In this document: piece by piece, positions 47,689-58,596 of the stretch
Layout of the letters: every line of letters begins with the position of its first letter
How positions within the stretch are numbered: position 1 is the first letter of the stretch
Source of the DNA: Scortum barcoo
Taxonomy: Eukaryota > Chordata > Actinopteri > Centrarchiformes > Terapontidae
Reading direction: 5' to 3'
Assembly (NCBI GenBank): GCA_023238725.1
Contig: CM041534.1
Coordinates: 1,322,501-1,386,500 of the forward strand
DNA length: 64,000 bases
Notes under the pieces: generated by a model
The model's input: only the letters and a program-made list of their open reading frames with translations
Database searches by the model: none
What the model was told of the DNA's origin: nothing
Made by a program: the position numbers and the translations under genes

Positions 47689-47731
47689 TAAACATCCATG
47701 TGAATTATTATGTAATTCACATGGATGTTTA
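47689..47731. repeat. perfect 19-bp inverted repeat with 5-nt loop
   Basis: TAAACATCCATGTGAATTA at 47689-47707 is followed by TTATG and then its exact reverse complement at 47713-47731. No mismatch in 19 pairs. Confidence 0.95.
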
Positions 47732-48565
47732 ATATCACTGTCAGTGATCAGTGATAGAAAATTGAAACCACCTTGGGCCTAATTACATCAGAACAACAAG
47801 AGGCTTCAGCTGCACTGTAAAGCAATGAAGACATAAATGGAATTATTGAAAATGGTAGCACAAACACAGCAAGGTGCCATGTCAGCGTGCGTCTCTGTTT
47901 GGAGGTTAATATCATGCATAGCTCAGGTGGAAATTTACATTGCATACACAAAATAGCCTTCCATTGTGAGAAGTCAGGGAACAAGGCTTTACATGGTGTG
48001 ACATTTATGCTTTCTACCTCCATCATTTTTCAATTTTGGCAGCACCTTGATGCTGCTGTGAGGATGTTTAGGGATGCAGCATGTGTTGAATGTCATGTCA
48101 CGCGTTAAATTGGATTAAATTTGGCTAACAAGTGTAGGTTAGATATTAAAGTTCCACTGCACAAAAGGAGTACCCTACAAGATAAACAAGCATGATTGCT
48201 GTTGCTCTGCAGCATTGTTTTATCACAGCTAAGCTGATGCTCTGTACTGTGACTTGAAGTTGTTAAAGCATCCTACTACATACTCTGAACCTTTTATTGT
48301 GATAAACAAACTTGGAAGTGAAAGAAAAAGTTTTCATAAGTAAAGAAACAAGGCTAAGTTGGAAAAGGCTGGTGTAGCAAGGAGTTTTCAAAGGTGAGGG
48401 GAAATGTGATGGCAGCAGTAGCTTTACATAACAGCAATGTGTTTTTTTTTTCTCCTGCAAAGGAAGTTCTACTGGTAAATCATTGAATCAAATCTGTGTA
48501 ATGCTACTTGTTGTTTTCAATTACAACATAAGTTCCCATTACTTTCTTTAATTAACCTAATCTGA

Positions 48566-48615
48566 TGAAATTGCTTAATCTGAAGATTATTGAAATTGCT
48601 TAATCTGAAGATTAT
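48566..48615. repeat. perfect 25-bp tandem duplication
   Basis: The unit TGAAATTGCTTAATCTGAAG plus ATTAT occurs at 48566-48590 and again at 48591-48615 without any difference. Confidence 0.95.
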
Positions 48616-51021
48616 TTCCTTTAAAATCGATTAATTGGGTGGTCTATAAAATGTCAGCAAATCAGGTAAAATGACCATCACAATTTCCCAGTATGCAAGT
48701 TCATGTATTGAAATAAAGCTTTTGTTTGACTGACTAATAAAACCCAAGTATTACTGCCACAGAAAACAAAGAAAAGCTGGAAAATAGATGAGCTGCTAAG
48801 GACCTATACAAACACTATGACTTCAGCCCAGTATCCTCAGAATTATGTTGATATTGGCATGATTGAAGTCCAATGCCAATGTCCAGCTAATGCAGGAAGT
48901 AGTGTACTTTAACCCAGTGGAAAATAAGTGTGGTAAATAAGGTTTGTGTTGAAGTCTGCCATATATTTGAATCAGCCTTCGCAAGTAAACTTTTCACTAT
49001 ATACACTCAGTTTACTTGCATTTCACTGTGTACAAAATAGTAAAAACCTCAGGTATCACCTTTAGCCAGAAATCCAAAGTATTTTAGAGAATGTAATCCA
49101 TTTTAAGCTGCCCGAGCCTCCATTCGTACTGCATTGCTTGTCTTATTTCATGTTGTGGAGCTCCTCAGTCACCTGTAACTTTTACATCTGTGTAGGGAGT
49201 TGCTGGGCTTTGGGGTATAGTGCAAAAAGAAGCTAATTTTCCCACTCTGGCCAATCTCTCTGAAGCATTGGCCAAAGCCCTTTGCTGTACAACATTTGAA
49301 GGAGCCTTCCAGATTGCGCAGTGCAAGCCCTTACTAAAAGCCTATTATTAATGGAAAGGTCAAAGCGGGGTGGGTGGTTAGATAGTAGCAAGGAGATACT
49401 GTCAGTTCTCTCCCCTTCACTGTCTGAGGCCGAGGAAAGTAAAGAATAAAGGAGCAAGCTCATAGAGGTATTATAGCTCACTGTATTCTTAACTGTGTGT
49501 AAAGTCTGTGTTCTTCAGGGGGGCCTGAATTTCCAGTGCTTAAAAACCTCTTTAGCTGCCATTCGTTGTGATGGACCTGTGTTCATCTGTCCTTACTGGC
49601 AAACTGACAGTACATGATGAATGCTGATCACTTTCTTGAACAACAAAGACTATTTTTGATTTCAAGAGTGCTCTCAGATATAAAGCTGCCTCTGAAGCTA
49701 ACAATCACTACCTGTGTTCCAATGTAAGAATGTTGTCACTGGCACTAATAAGAATGAATGGCAGGGTCCTTGTGGTCTGCCTCTGTGTCCTTTGTCATTG
49801 CTCATTATTTGTTCCTATAATTAAGCTACAGATTTCAGCAGTTATTCGGATTTGATAAGGACCCCCCAACCTTCAAACCCATCAACCCTTAACTCCCTGT
49901 AAAGAAACCATAAGTATAATAATTTCTCTGTAGTTCATTGTCCTGCACAGACTTAAGGAGGTACTCAAATGACTCACTGATTGCCAAGAAGGCATACTGA
50001 CATTCACAGGAAATGAGCGCATGAGATAATGGTTGTTTTGGGAAACACTGCAGCCATGGAAACAAGGAGGTATAATTGCTGAAAACAATATGATGCCTCA
50101 TATATGCCAGTGAATATTATTGCATCTCTTTTAATAGGTTGAGAAAGAAAACTGTAGAAAGTTATCAGCTGCAGATTCATCAGTAAACTCTGATACTTTA
50201 TGTCATGTTTGTCCGACTGCATTAGCTGTCGGCCATGTCATCAGATGCTGTGGAGAGTATCAATACATTTTTTGCGAGCACCACTTCCATCATCTCTGGA
50301 TATGACCTGAACACTTTTATGAATGTCATCTAAACTTTCAAAGTTATCTCTTCCCTTTGTAAACATTCGGCTGCCTGCAGACATTTATCTTTGTTTGTCG
50401 AGCATCTTTTCTTACTGCCTCGCTCCTTTCAGGCATTTCAGGGATCCTCCTCATTTTATGTACCTCCATCTATTTTAACTGTCTTGACAAGGTTAATGGT
50501 CTCATAAATGTCTGTGTCTGAGAAATCCCGTGGGCAAGATTTCTGCACTGGAGGAGTTTTCAGTTTTGTTTAGCACTGACTGGAGCAAGAGGGTCCCCTT
50601 CTTTGATCTCAGTAGTTCAGTTAACTGGGTGCTGAAGGCATGACACAGGAGGTGGCAGTACTCAGAGCTGTATGTGTCAAGGTGTTTGAGTCACAGTGCA
50701 TCATGGGAACAACTGCCCCCTCAGTTATCAGCAAATATTGCGGTGATTGAGCAGCATCTTCACATATTGCGTGTTTGACAAAAATCTCTTCAGCAGGTGG
50801 ATATGCATGAAGTGCATGAAGTATGAAGTGTTCTTTCAATATTGTTATACTATTCACTCTCTAAGCTCTAGGGAAGTAGATTATACAAATAGGTTGCATT
50901 GCAGTAAATCGCTCTCAACTGTGTCTTTCTGTCATTGGTAAATGGATAAATGGATATGAATAGGTTCCCACGTTGGTGGCACATTAATCGTGTTAGAGAT
51001 GCAGATTACATCTCTGCGTTT

Positions 51022-51032
51022 TGCATAAATTA
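51022..51032 (+). promoter_or_regulatory. candidate POU-homeodomain (class III) site
   Basis: TGCATAAATTA fits the GCAT-WAATTA type consensus of neural class III POU factors. It is followed by TTCATGA in a stretch (50970-51060) without repeat character. A single motif match is weak evidence; it is listed because the host gene is neural. Confidence 0.25.
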
Positions 51033-54000
51033 TTCATGACACTGTAATATATGGTGCACAACTTCAAGCCAACCATTGTTTTTAAAAAAAATTATGTAAT
51101 TGGGTCAAAAGGGTTTTCACAGAGAGAATAAACTTCATGAAATGCCCTCATGGTTTCATATTTGCATGTGTTTATGAAACATGGTGGCGCTCATGTATTA
51201 AAATGTTAGGTGTGTCTGAAGCCATAACACCATACTACTACAAGCCTGCACCTTCATCTGCTGCAGTGTTGTGGCTTGTTGAAGATGATTAGGAATAGCC
51301 TGCAGCCTCCAGATTTTTCTTTTAATCAATAGTTCAAGTTAAAAAAGTTTTGTGTGCCTGTTAATGAAATACAGTTTAGTTTTTTTTTTTTTTTTAGTTA
51401 TATATATTTACAAATCTGGCTTGAGGCAGGCCATGACTGGGCCGATAAGCACAATCAGGTTCCTAGCGATGGTTTGCACAACAGCCTTTTTGGCACACTG
51501 AGCTTTCAGACTCCCTCTGGCCTTCTCACACTGTGAATCGCTTCACCATCGAGCCACTTTGAGGGAGAAAAACCACAGTACAAGGAATACAGATGCAGGA
51601 CTTCAAGTAGTATCACCTTGGATTCAACCTTGTCCCTGCTGTTAGACAAAAACAACTTATCATCACATGACAAAATGGGACAAATCGGTAGGAGTTTTGG
51701 GATACACATTAGCTGTCGTTGACTGCAAGGATCTAGAGCATGCTTCCTTCCAGTAGAGGTGGACAAGAAAAGAAAACTGAATTTATAGACACATGCATTT
51801 CATGTTGAGCCATTTCTAAAATGATATTATACTTTGTATATTCATTGTCTATTGTCTATTCTCTTGTGACTTTTCACTGAGTTGACATGACATATCCTGA
51901 CGCACAAACAAAACCTTCTTTATCATGCAACTGTCTGCATTCATATGTGCATGGGTTGTTTTGCTGTATACAGATTATAATGTCAGAAATGACTTTACTG
52001 TATATGGAGAAGCTGTTACATTACTTTACAGTCAGCAGTGATGGATGTAAATAAATATTTCCAATAGTATCAGAATATATGTTAACATGTTCATTAGCTC
52101 CAAACCCTGATAATGATTAAAAAAATACAAGAGACTCCAGAAGTTCATCAGAGTGGAGTGTCAGTCGGTCACGGAGACCATAGGGTGCGGATCGAGTTGA
52201 TTAATATAGAGACAAACAGCCTTTGTGTGTATGTTTGTATGTGAGTATGTGTATTCACATAGGCATTAATGTCCCCTTTAATACGCCTTTAGGCCAGAAT
52301 TATAGTGATGGGATAAGAATATATAAATACAAAACAAATTGAATCTGAAAGGTGTTCAGCTTGAAATTAAGTTGCAAAACCAATGGAAAATGGTCAAGAC
52401 AGCACAATGAGAGTAATAAACATTCAAAGGCTAATCAATTGAACACAATTACAAAAGACAGATCCCATTTAGAGACTCACCTGTTGAGTGTCTTCCAATT
52501 ATTTCACTCCACAGGTAGCACCTTGATATTTTGGGATAGCCATGGCCAGATTGAAAATGAATGTGTTTTTACAAACTGTTCCAAAACCTTGATTCACCTC
52601 ATACATGTCTGTAAACACAGATTTTGTTTGGGTGGCTAAAGTGGTTCAAAGTGCTCTTTAAAAGCAAATTATGGAGTATCTTGGTAATGCATCACAACTG
52701 AACTTGTGCTCCTCCTTAATGGCATCCCTAACAAAAGCAATATTACCAACATTCTGTCCAGTCAATGCAGTTTGGAGTGCAGAGCCTCTGTTTACTGGGT
52801 CCAGTATTGTAAGTATTGTGATCTTTATTCAATTCATTTAATTGAACAAATCTAACCCTATTTCAACTCAACTATATTGATGTGCAAAGCAGATTTCATA
52901 AAGAAAATTAAAAATATCTTAAGTAATAGATTTTTTTTAAAACAGAATCATGAAATGAGAAGAATATGGCAGCTGCTAAACATGTTGCATACTGTTATGA
53001 AAGGAAAGGAAATAGTATAATTCATGCTTAGCTAATGGGTTTGGGTTTTAACTATAGTTGGCTGTCAACAAGCACTGTGTGATGCTTTAGGCTTGCTGTA
53101 AGCTGTACAGGTTTTATTGTGTGATTGAATGCCATTAATGATTATGTTGAAAGGCCGGGTATCTTATCTTAACCACCTAGTTTTGACCGTACAACATGTA
53201 GACAAAAGGAAACAATACAATTACAGCAACACAAAAAAACTGGTGGCAAAAATACCAAAGATCCCTAAGTATTCTGTTAGGATGTGGCTAGTAAGTTCAG
53301 TATCCTCATTCACTAATGCCCCAAACACCCACAATTTGAATCTGTGGTAACAGATGACCCCTAATCCCTGCAATCCCTGCTAGCATGTAAGACTCAACAC
53401 TTCAATTGTATTGGTGACACTACAGGAAAAAAATAAAGCTTCTTTTGTTAGTCTTAGCAGACTTTATCTGTCTGTTTCTAATTACAGTCCTTGAGCCCTG
53501 CAATGACATGCCTATAAAACAGTCCCTCATAGTATTAATGCTGTTGCTAATCAAGTAAATGTCTGCACATACAACTGTTGGTCTTAAACCATCCAATTAA
53601 TATTTCTTACAAAGCATGTTATTTTTGTAGTTATTTTTGTATATTCTACCAAGTTTTTATTTTCAGTGGGCGTCTGCAGGATTCATATTTAGAACATATG
53701 GTATTCCTCAAAACATGCAACTCCAGCCAAAGGCAGGGCCTATTCACCAAACAATGGGTTTGTCCTTTTTCCTAGTAATGCGTTTTTACAGCTAAATTTC
53801 TCAAATGAAACTTTCAGGTATTGTATCAAGTCTTGATATGTTGTTCATACCAACTGCTGAGGAGTATTGCTGTAGGTAGTGTAAGAGTTTTTATAGTGAA
53901 ATCACACCTCAAGTAGCAAAACTGTCAGAGCCCACTTGAGCCCCATTGTATACATAAATGACTCCCTGCTGTAGCACGTTAATTGAGCTGTTATCTAAAT

Positions 54001-56506
54001 TTGCATCAATAACAAACTTAAACAAATGAACAATGCTCATTAATCTAAAGTGCCTGAAGAAATATCCACTCTGTATTACAGCTATTACTGGAGGGAAAGG
54101 GAAATTCAAATATACGGCAGAGTAAATAAGTAGTTGCCAAAGCATGTTTGCTCTTCTAATGTCAAAGGATATCACAGCAGTCTCACTGGAAGACACTCCT
54201 TTTTTAAGCTGCCAACATAAACATGTTAACAAAATACTTCACCGCTATCTGGGCTGCAGAGTGCTGCTGTGGCCTCAGTAGTAGAAATGAGAGGGGTGTA
54301 TCTGCTGTGTACTGCTACACTTAGAGGGTATACAGCAAACTACTGGTACTGCAGGGAACTAATACTGTCTGTCACCAAGGCAAGGGATCAAAATCAGCAC
54401 CGTGAGGATATTTTCTTATTGTAGGTTCAGACCGCTGGGCCTGGTGGCTGAGTCCACCACATTCATTCATCATGCAGAGTGTCTTATCTGCCCTGCTGTC
54501 CTCTTTCCGTCCTTTTGAAAGTGTGTTTGAGAATGGGCTTAGATTTTCAGCCAGATTGCCACAACAAAGGAATACCATACCTTGATAGGTGTAACCTTTC
54601 AAAAGTTGGTGAACATTTTTTCGCGGAGGATCACAACTTTAGCCGACAAGGACATCTCTCATAAGATCGTATGTAAAGCACGTCACAACTCATGATATTT
54701 GATTGAAATAATCGCTGGAAGGACAGCTGAATGATAGAGATATCTCAACAGCTCACCCGCTAAGAGGCTGTGTTGACCTTTCAGTAATGGTTGCTGCACA
54801 CTCAGCAAAAAAACAGATGCCCTTCAAGAGTAGCACACAGCATTGTCATGGTGGAGAGGTGCATTACTTCCTTGCAGAACACAACACAGTATTTGCAGGT
54901 GATGAACTGTAGCTTGAGAGCTTCAAGAGGAGCTCATAAAGTAGTTATTCTTCCAACTGTCCTATACTAACACAACTGAATAGCTATACTTAATTTCTGC
55001 TCTGTTTTTGAGGGGAAACAGGAAAGAATTAAGTCAGATTTTTGTGCAAGATAAGACGCTGAAATATGACAATGGAAAGACAGCATATTTGTGCACATTT
55101 GGAGCTGTGGCAGGTACATAGACATTCATATGTCGTTAGTCATATGTGTTTGACTGTTTATGCATATGACAGGCTGGTGAGGAAATGCTGAACCATGATT
55201 CATTTTATCATCAGTGTTCAGAGCTGACACTCACTGAAGACAGAGTGATGCACTGACAGCTGTAAAAGACAAAAAAAAATATATCTGGTAATGAAATATA
55301 TCTAAGGTAGTCAATAGTGATGCTAAATTGCTCTCTTAAAAAGACATAGGAGAACATCAGTGTGTTATGTAACAAATGTAGGCTGAGCACCATCAGACGA
55401 GTGCTTGATCTCCCATGGGGTTTCACAGCCATGTCAGTCAGGGTCAAACTGCTATAAGGGATGTGTCAGGCTTAGCATGAAGACAGGCAGGGGCCATGCT
55501 TCTTCAGATCCTTACCAGTGGTGAGAGTCGGGCAATCCAATGCACAATGAGATCCCACCGGAGCCTATACTCTCAGAAATTCAGAGGAAAATGGTGGTCC
55601 ATGTCAGCTCCAAAGCAGCTGGGAGATGGAGAAATTCAGGAGGGCAGCCTTGAAGCCAACAATAGTGGAGGAGTCCTGATCTGATTTCTTTGTAGCTATG
55701 GATTTTTGTGATATATGAAATAACTTTATTCTATCAATTGCACAATTAAAAATCATGGTAATAGTGGTTGCATGTGTAACATTGTTTTCAGCAAGCACAT
55801 TTATGTCTATTCAAAGCTCTTGCTCTTTTACATTTAAAATACACATGGCTAACATAAAAGCAATATTGTAAACAAGAATATACTTATTTGCGTGTAGATA
55901 ACTGAAATTCATCCTGGCAGTTGCATTAACAGTGCAAAAGTGACAGTTTAAGTCAATCCAATATGTTAGTACTGGATATAACAACATAGCTTAAAACTGT
56001 TGTACTTTGACTGCAACTGCAACTATCTTTGAGGAAGAAATAGCTAAAGCTGTCTGTTTACAAGAATGAATATGATGCCTCTGGATAAAAGACAAGGTTT
56101 CAGATGCTGAGCCCTGTCTGTGGTTAATCACTTCAGTTGAAGCTGCAGTAATAGGATTTTTTGGCTGCTCTGGGGCAGCAGAGAAACCCTAACATATAAT
56201 GACCTTTGAAGTTGATGAACTTGTCCATGAACAGTCCCCAATTTACTGTATGGATCCAGCAGACACAGAAGAATATTACCATTTATTTCTTCTTATCATC
56301 TTTACCAAGTCTAAAGGGAAATATCTGGCTGTTTTACTGCTGAATGGTCCAGTACTTAGGGTAACTGTGGAATCGATTGATAATCGTCAGTGGATTCATC
56401 ATGATGAGGGACCCCTTTCATATACAATAAGTGTATGTATGCAGAAATGTCAGCTATACTCAGCCAACAAGAGAAGTAGCAATTCATTAGCAACACTGGT
56501 TGTGGC

Positions 56507-56530
56507 AGTAGTAGTAGTAGTAGTAGTAGT
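56507..56530. repeat. (GTA)n microsatellite
   Basis: Eight GTA/TAG trinucleotides. Confidence 0.9.
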
Positions 56531-57817
56531 TAGCACTGATTAGTCTATTCCTAAACAATCAATGAGAATCACAGAAAGAAGGTGTTTGTTATTAAAGAAA
56601 ACCAGTTCAGGTGATGGAACTTACATCTTATCTCCAGTGTTCAAGTCAAACATCAAACACAGCAAACATCACATCCAGCTGTCCGTAGCTCTTCTGTCAG
56701 ACATCAGAATAAGAAAGACACACAGCTTCCTGCTTTGCAACCAAACACAGGTCATTTTAACCTTCTTGAATATTTTTTCTTTCAGGAGAGGTTTAGCAGA
56801 CTTTATTTAAATCATCCTGACTGGCTGTTGTCATGGAACTATAATATCATCATCTCAAATTCTTTGAACAAATAACACATGCCTTCTTCCTGTCTGGTGA
56901 GAAAGTGTTTCCAATGCTTGCAGTGCCTCACAGCTATGGGCCTGGTAACAGTACCATCTGAGAAAAAAAGCAGCTTTTGCAGCAGATGACAAGCTGTGTT
57001 CTCCACCTCAGTGTGAAAGTCACTGCAGTTTGCAATTCCCTGAACATCAGCCTGTTCCATCACAAGTCTTTTTCAAACACTATGCTCTCTAGAGGTCATA
57101 TCGTCTCCTTTTGCCCCCCCCCACCCTTGTCGTTCTCAATTGAAAAACTCAATGATGGACACACTGGTGACTGACAAGCAAGTGGAAAAAAGGATTTAGG
57201 AGGACAGCTGGCTGAATGTTGAGCGCTCGTTCTGCTTTTTGCTCTGTGTTTGTCTCTTAGTTATTTCTTTAACTGTTGACCTTGTGGAAATTGCTGGTTT
57301 GCTCCCCGGGGCTTCAGTGGTCCGGGTCACAGCAGACTGCATCTCATCCGCTGGAAGCTGGTTTCTCAATGGACACTACATTAAGTGCACTCAGTACTCT
57401 ACAGACCACTCACCACAGGGACCTAAGACCGCTGAGTGCTCCATAGGTCTGTGCTTATATGCATCAGACTAGGAAATGAAGCGGTTCGGCACGAGTGAGC
57501 CACAGCGGTTTATGTTCTTTCAAGGAAAGACAAAACGGTTTCACAGAGTAGCTGTCTACTATCACCAGCATTTTCACCACACTTTGCAATAGAGATGCTG
57601 TCAAAATTATGCTTCCTATTTTGTCAGCTTTTACATCCACTTAAGTTTTGTTTCTGTTTGACGAAGAAGCATCTAAACTGACTTTTCAAAAGTTTGTCTC
57701 CTGTTTTATCTCCAGAACTCCCACTGCTTGTTCCTGCCTACAACCGTTAGAGGAAGGTTTAGAGGCAGAGATGAATTGATGTCATAACAGAGGAGGAAAC
57801 TACTAAAAAAAAGTGAG

Positions 57818-57825
57818 ATTGTGAT
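57818..57825. repeat. left target-site duplication of the hAT element
   Basis: ATTGTGAT, identical to 58589-58596. Confidence 0.9.
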
Positions 57826-58061
57826 TAGGCCTGTTCGATTAATCGTTTTTAAATCGTAATCGGATTATATAGTTCAGGACGATGTTAAAAACGTGTAAAT
57901 CGTAAAAACGATTTTTCACTTTAACTAGGGTAATTGCGGTACAGCCCCCGTTCATTGCCGTAGTGACTTCCGCCTCCTTCCTCCCATCGTGCTCTCCCGC
58001 ATATTGCAAACAAACATGTCTGCGTTACGCTAAGGCCAGCGTGGATGTCGTTGCCAAATAG

Positions 58062-58198
58062 ACCAAGAGCAAGTCTGTTGTTTGGAAATGGTACGGCTGC
58101 TGACGCTCAGCAAGCTAGCCAAGAAACACCTCTCAATCCCTCCGTCAGAGAGGCTCTTTAGTGTAGGAGGGGGCGTTGTAACATGCCACAGGGCATGA
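58062..58198 (+). pseudogene. hAT transposase remnant: BED-finger piece joined to dimerisation domain
   Basis: At 58062-58103 one frame reads TKSKSVVWKWYGC then stop, like the start of a BED zinc finger (aromatic VW-x-x-F/Y block). At 58115-58198 another frame reads LAKKHLSIPPSERLFSVGGG then VVTCHRA and stop, the hallmark of the hAT C-terminal dimerisation domain, lacking about four residues after 'SIP'. The catalytic core that normally separates them (roughly 500 residues in the family) is absent. A further Cys-x-x-Cys-type piece, GEIVCKMCKK, lies at about 58425-58455 and may be a displaced part of the BED finger, but its place after the C-terminal piece is odd. Confidence 0.75.
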
Positions 58199-58240
58199 CT
58201 GACTGACAGACATTACACAACTCTTCCTCCCTCATGGGTA

Positions 58241-58276
58241 ATTTTATTATTTATTTATTTTATTTATTTATTATTT
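58241..58276. repeat. (TTTA)n simple repeat inside the hAT element
   Basis: An imperfect run of TTTA/TTAT units. Confidence 0.85.
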
Positions 58277-58588
58277 AACATGCAAAGAACCTGTTTCGTT
58301 AAATTAGAAAAGGTGTTTTGTTTTTTTTCATCAGGGATATAGCATGCACATAACTTACATGCTTGCAACCTTTTTTTATTTTAATCCCTTGAGGGAGAGC
58401 AAGGTTTGCACTTTCATCCCGATGGGGAAATTGTTTGCAAAATGTGCAAAAAAATAGCATATTTGAAAAAATGTCTTTTTGTTATTTCACCTAAAATAAT
58501 AAATAATAAAATCGTAATCGTAATCGGAAATCGGGTTTTGCAAGAAGAAAATCTGGATTTTATTTTTGGGCAAAATCGAACAGCCCTA

Positions 58589-58596
58589 ATTGTGAT
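58589..58596. repeat. right target-site duplication of the hAT element
   Basis: ATTGTGAT, identical to 57818-57825. Confidence 0.9.

Larger units (their letters stand above)
47732..57817. other. intron, nothing coding recognised
   Basis: A 10-kb AT-rich stretch with no recognised exon or autonomous transposon. It contains the 25-bp tandem duplication at 48566-48615, a small inverted repeat at 48981-49019, a POU-type motif at 51022-51032, a T run near 51380-51396 and a GTA repeat at 56507-56530. Confidence 0.4.
57826..58588 (+). mobile_element. non-autonomous hAT transposon, 763 bp, internal deletion derivative
   Basis: The left end TAGGCCTGTTCGATTA (57826-57841) and the reverse complement of the right end, TAGGGCTGTTCGATTT (58588-58573), match at 14 of 16 positions. 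ATTGTGAT flanks both sides (57818-57825 and 58589-58596), an 8-bp target-site duplication diagnostic of the hAT superfamily. Both subterminal regions carry AATCGTAATCGG words, as expected for transposase binding sites. Inside, short relics of a BED-type zinc finger and of the hAT C-terminal dimerisation domain lie only about 12 bp apart. The element therefore looks like a deletion copy of a ZBED-type hAT. It cannot move without an outside transposase. Confidence 0.9.

Noticed and set aside
56199..56543. 114-codon plus-strand frame
   Set aside because: No recognised domain; its end is a poly-Val run from the GTA repeat. Probably chance in the intron.
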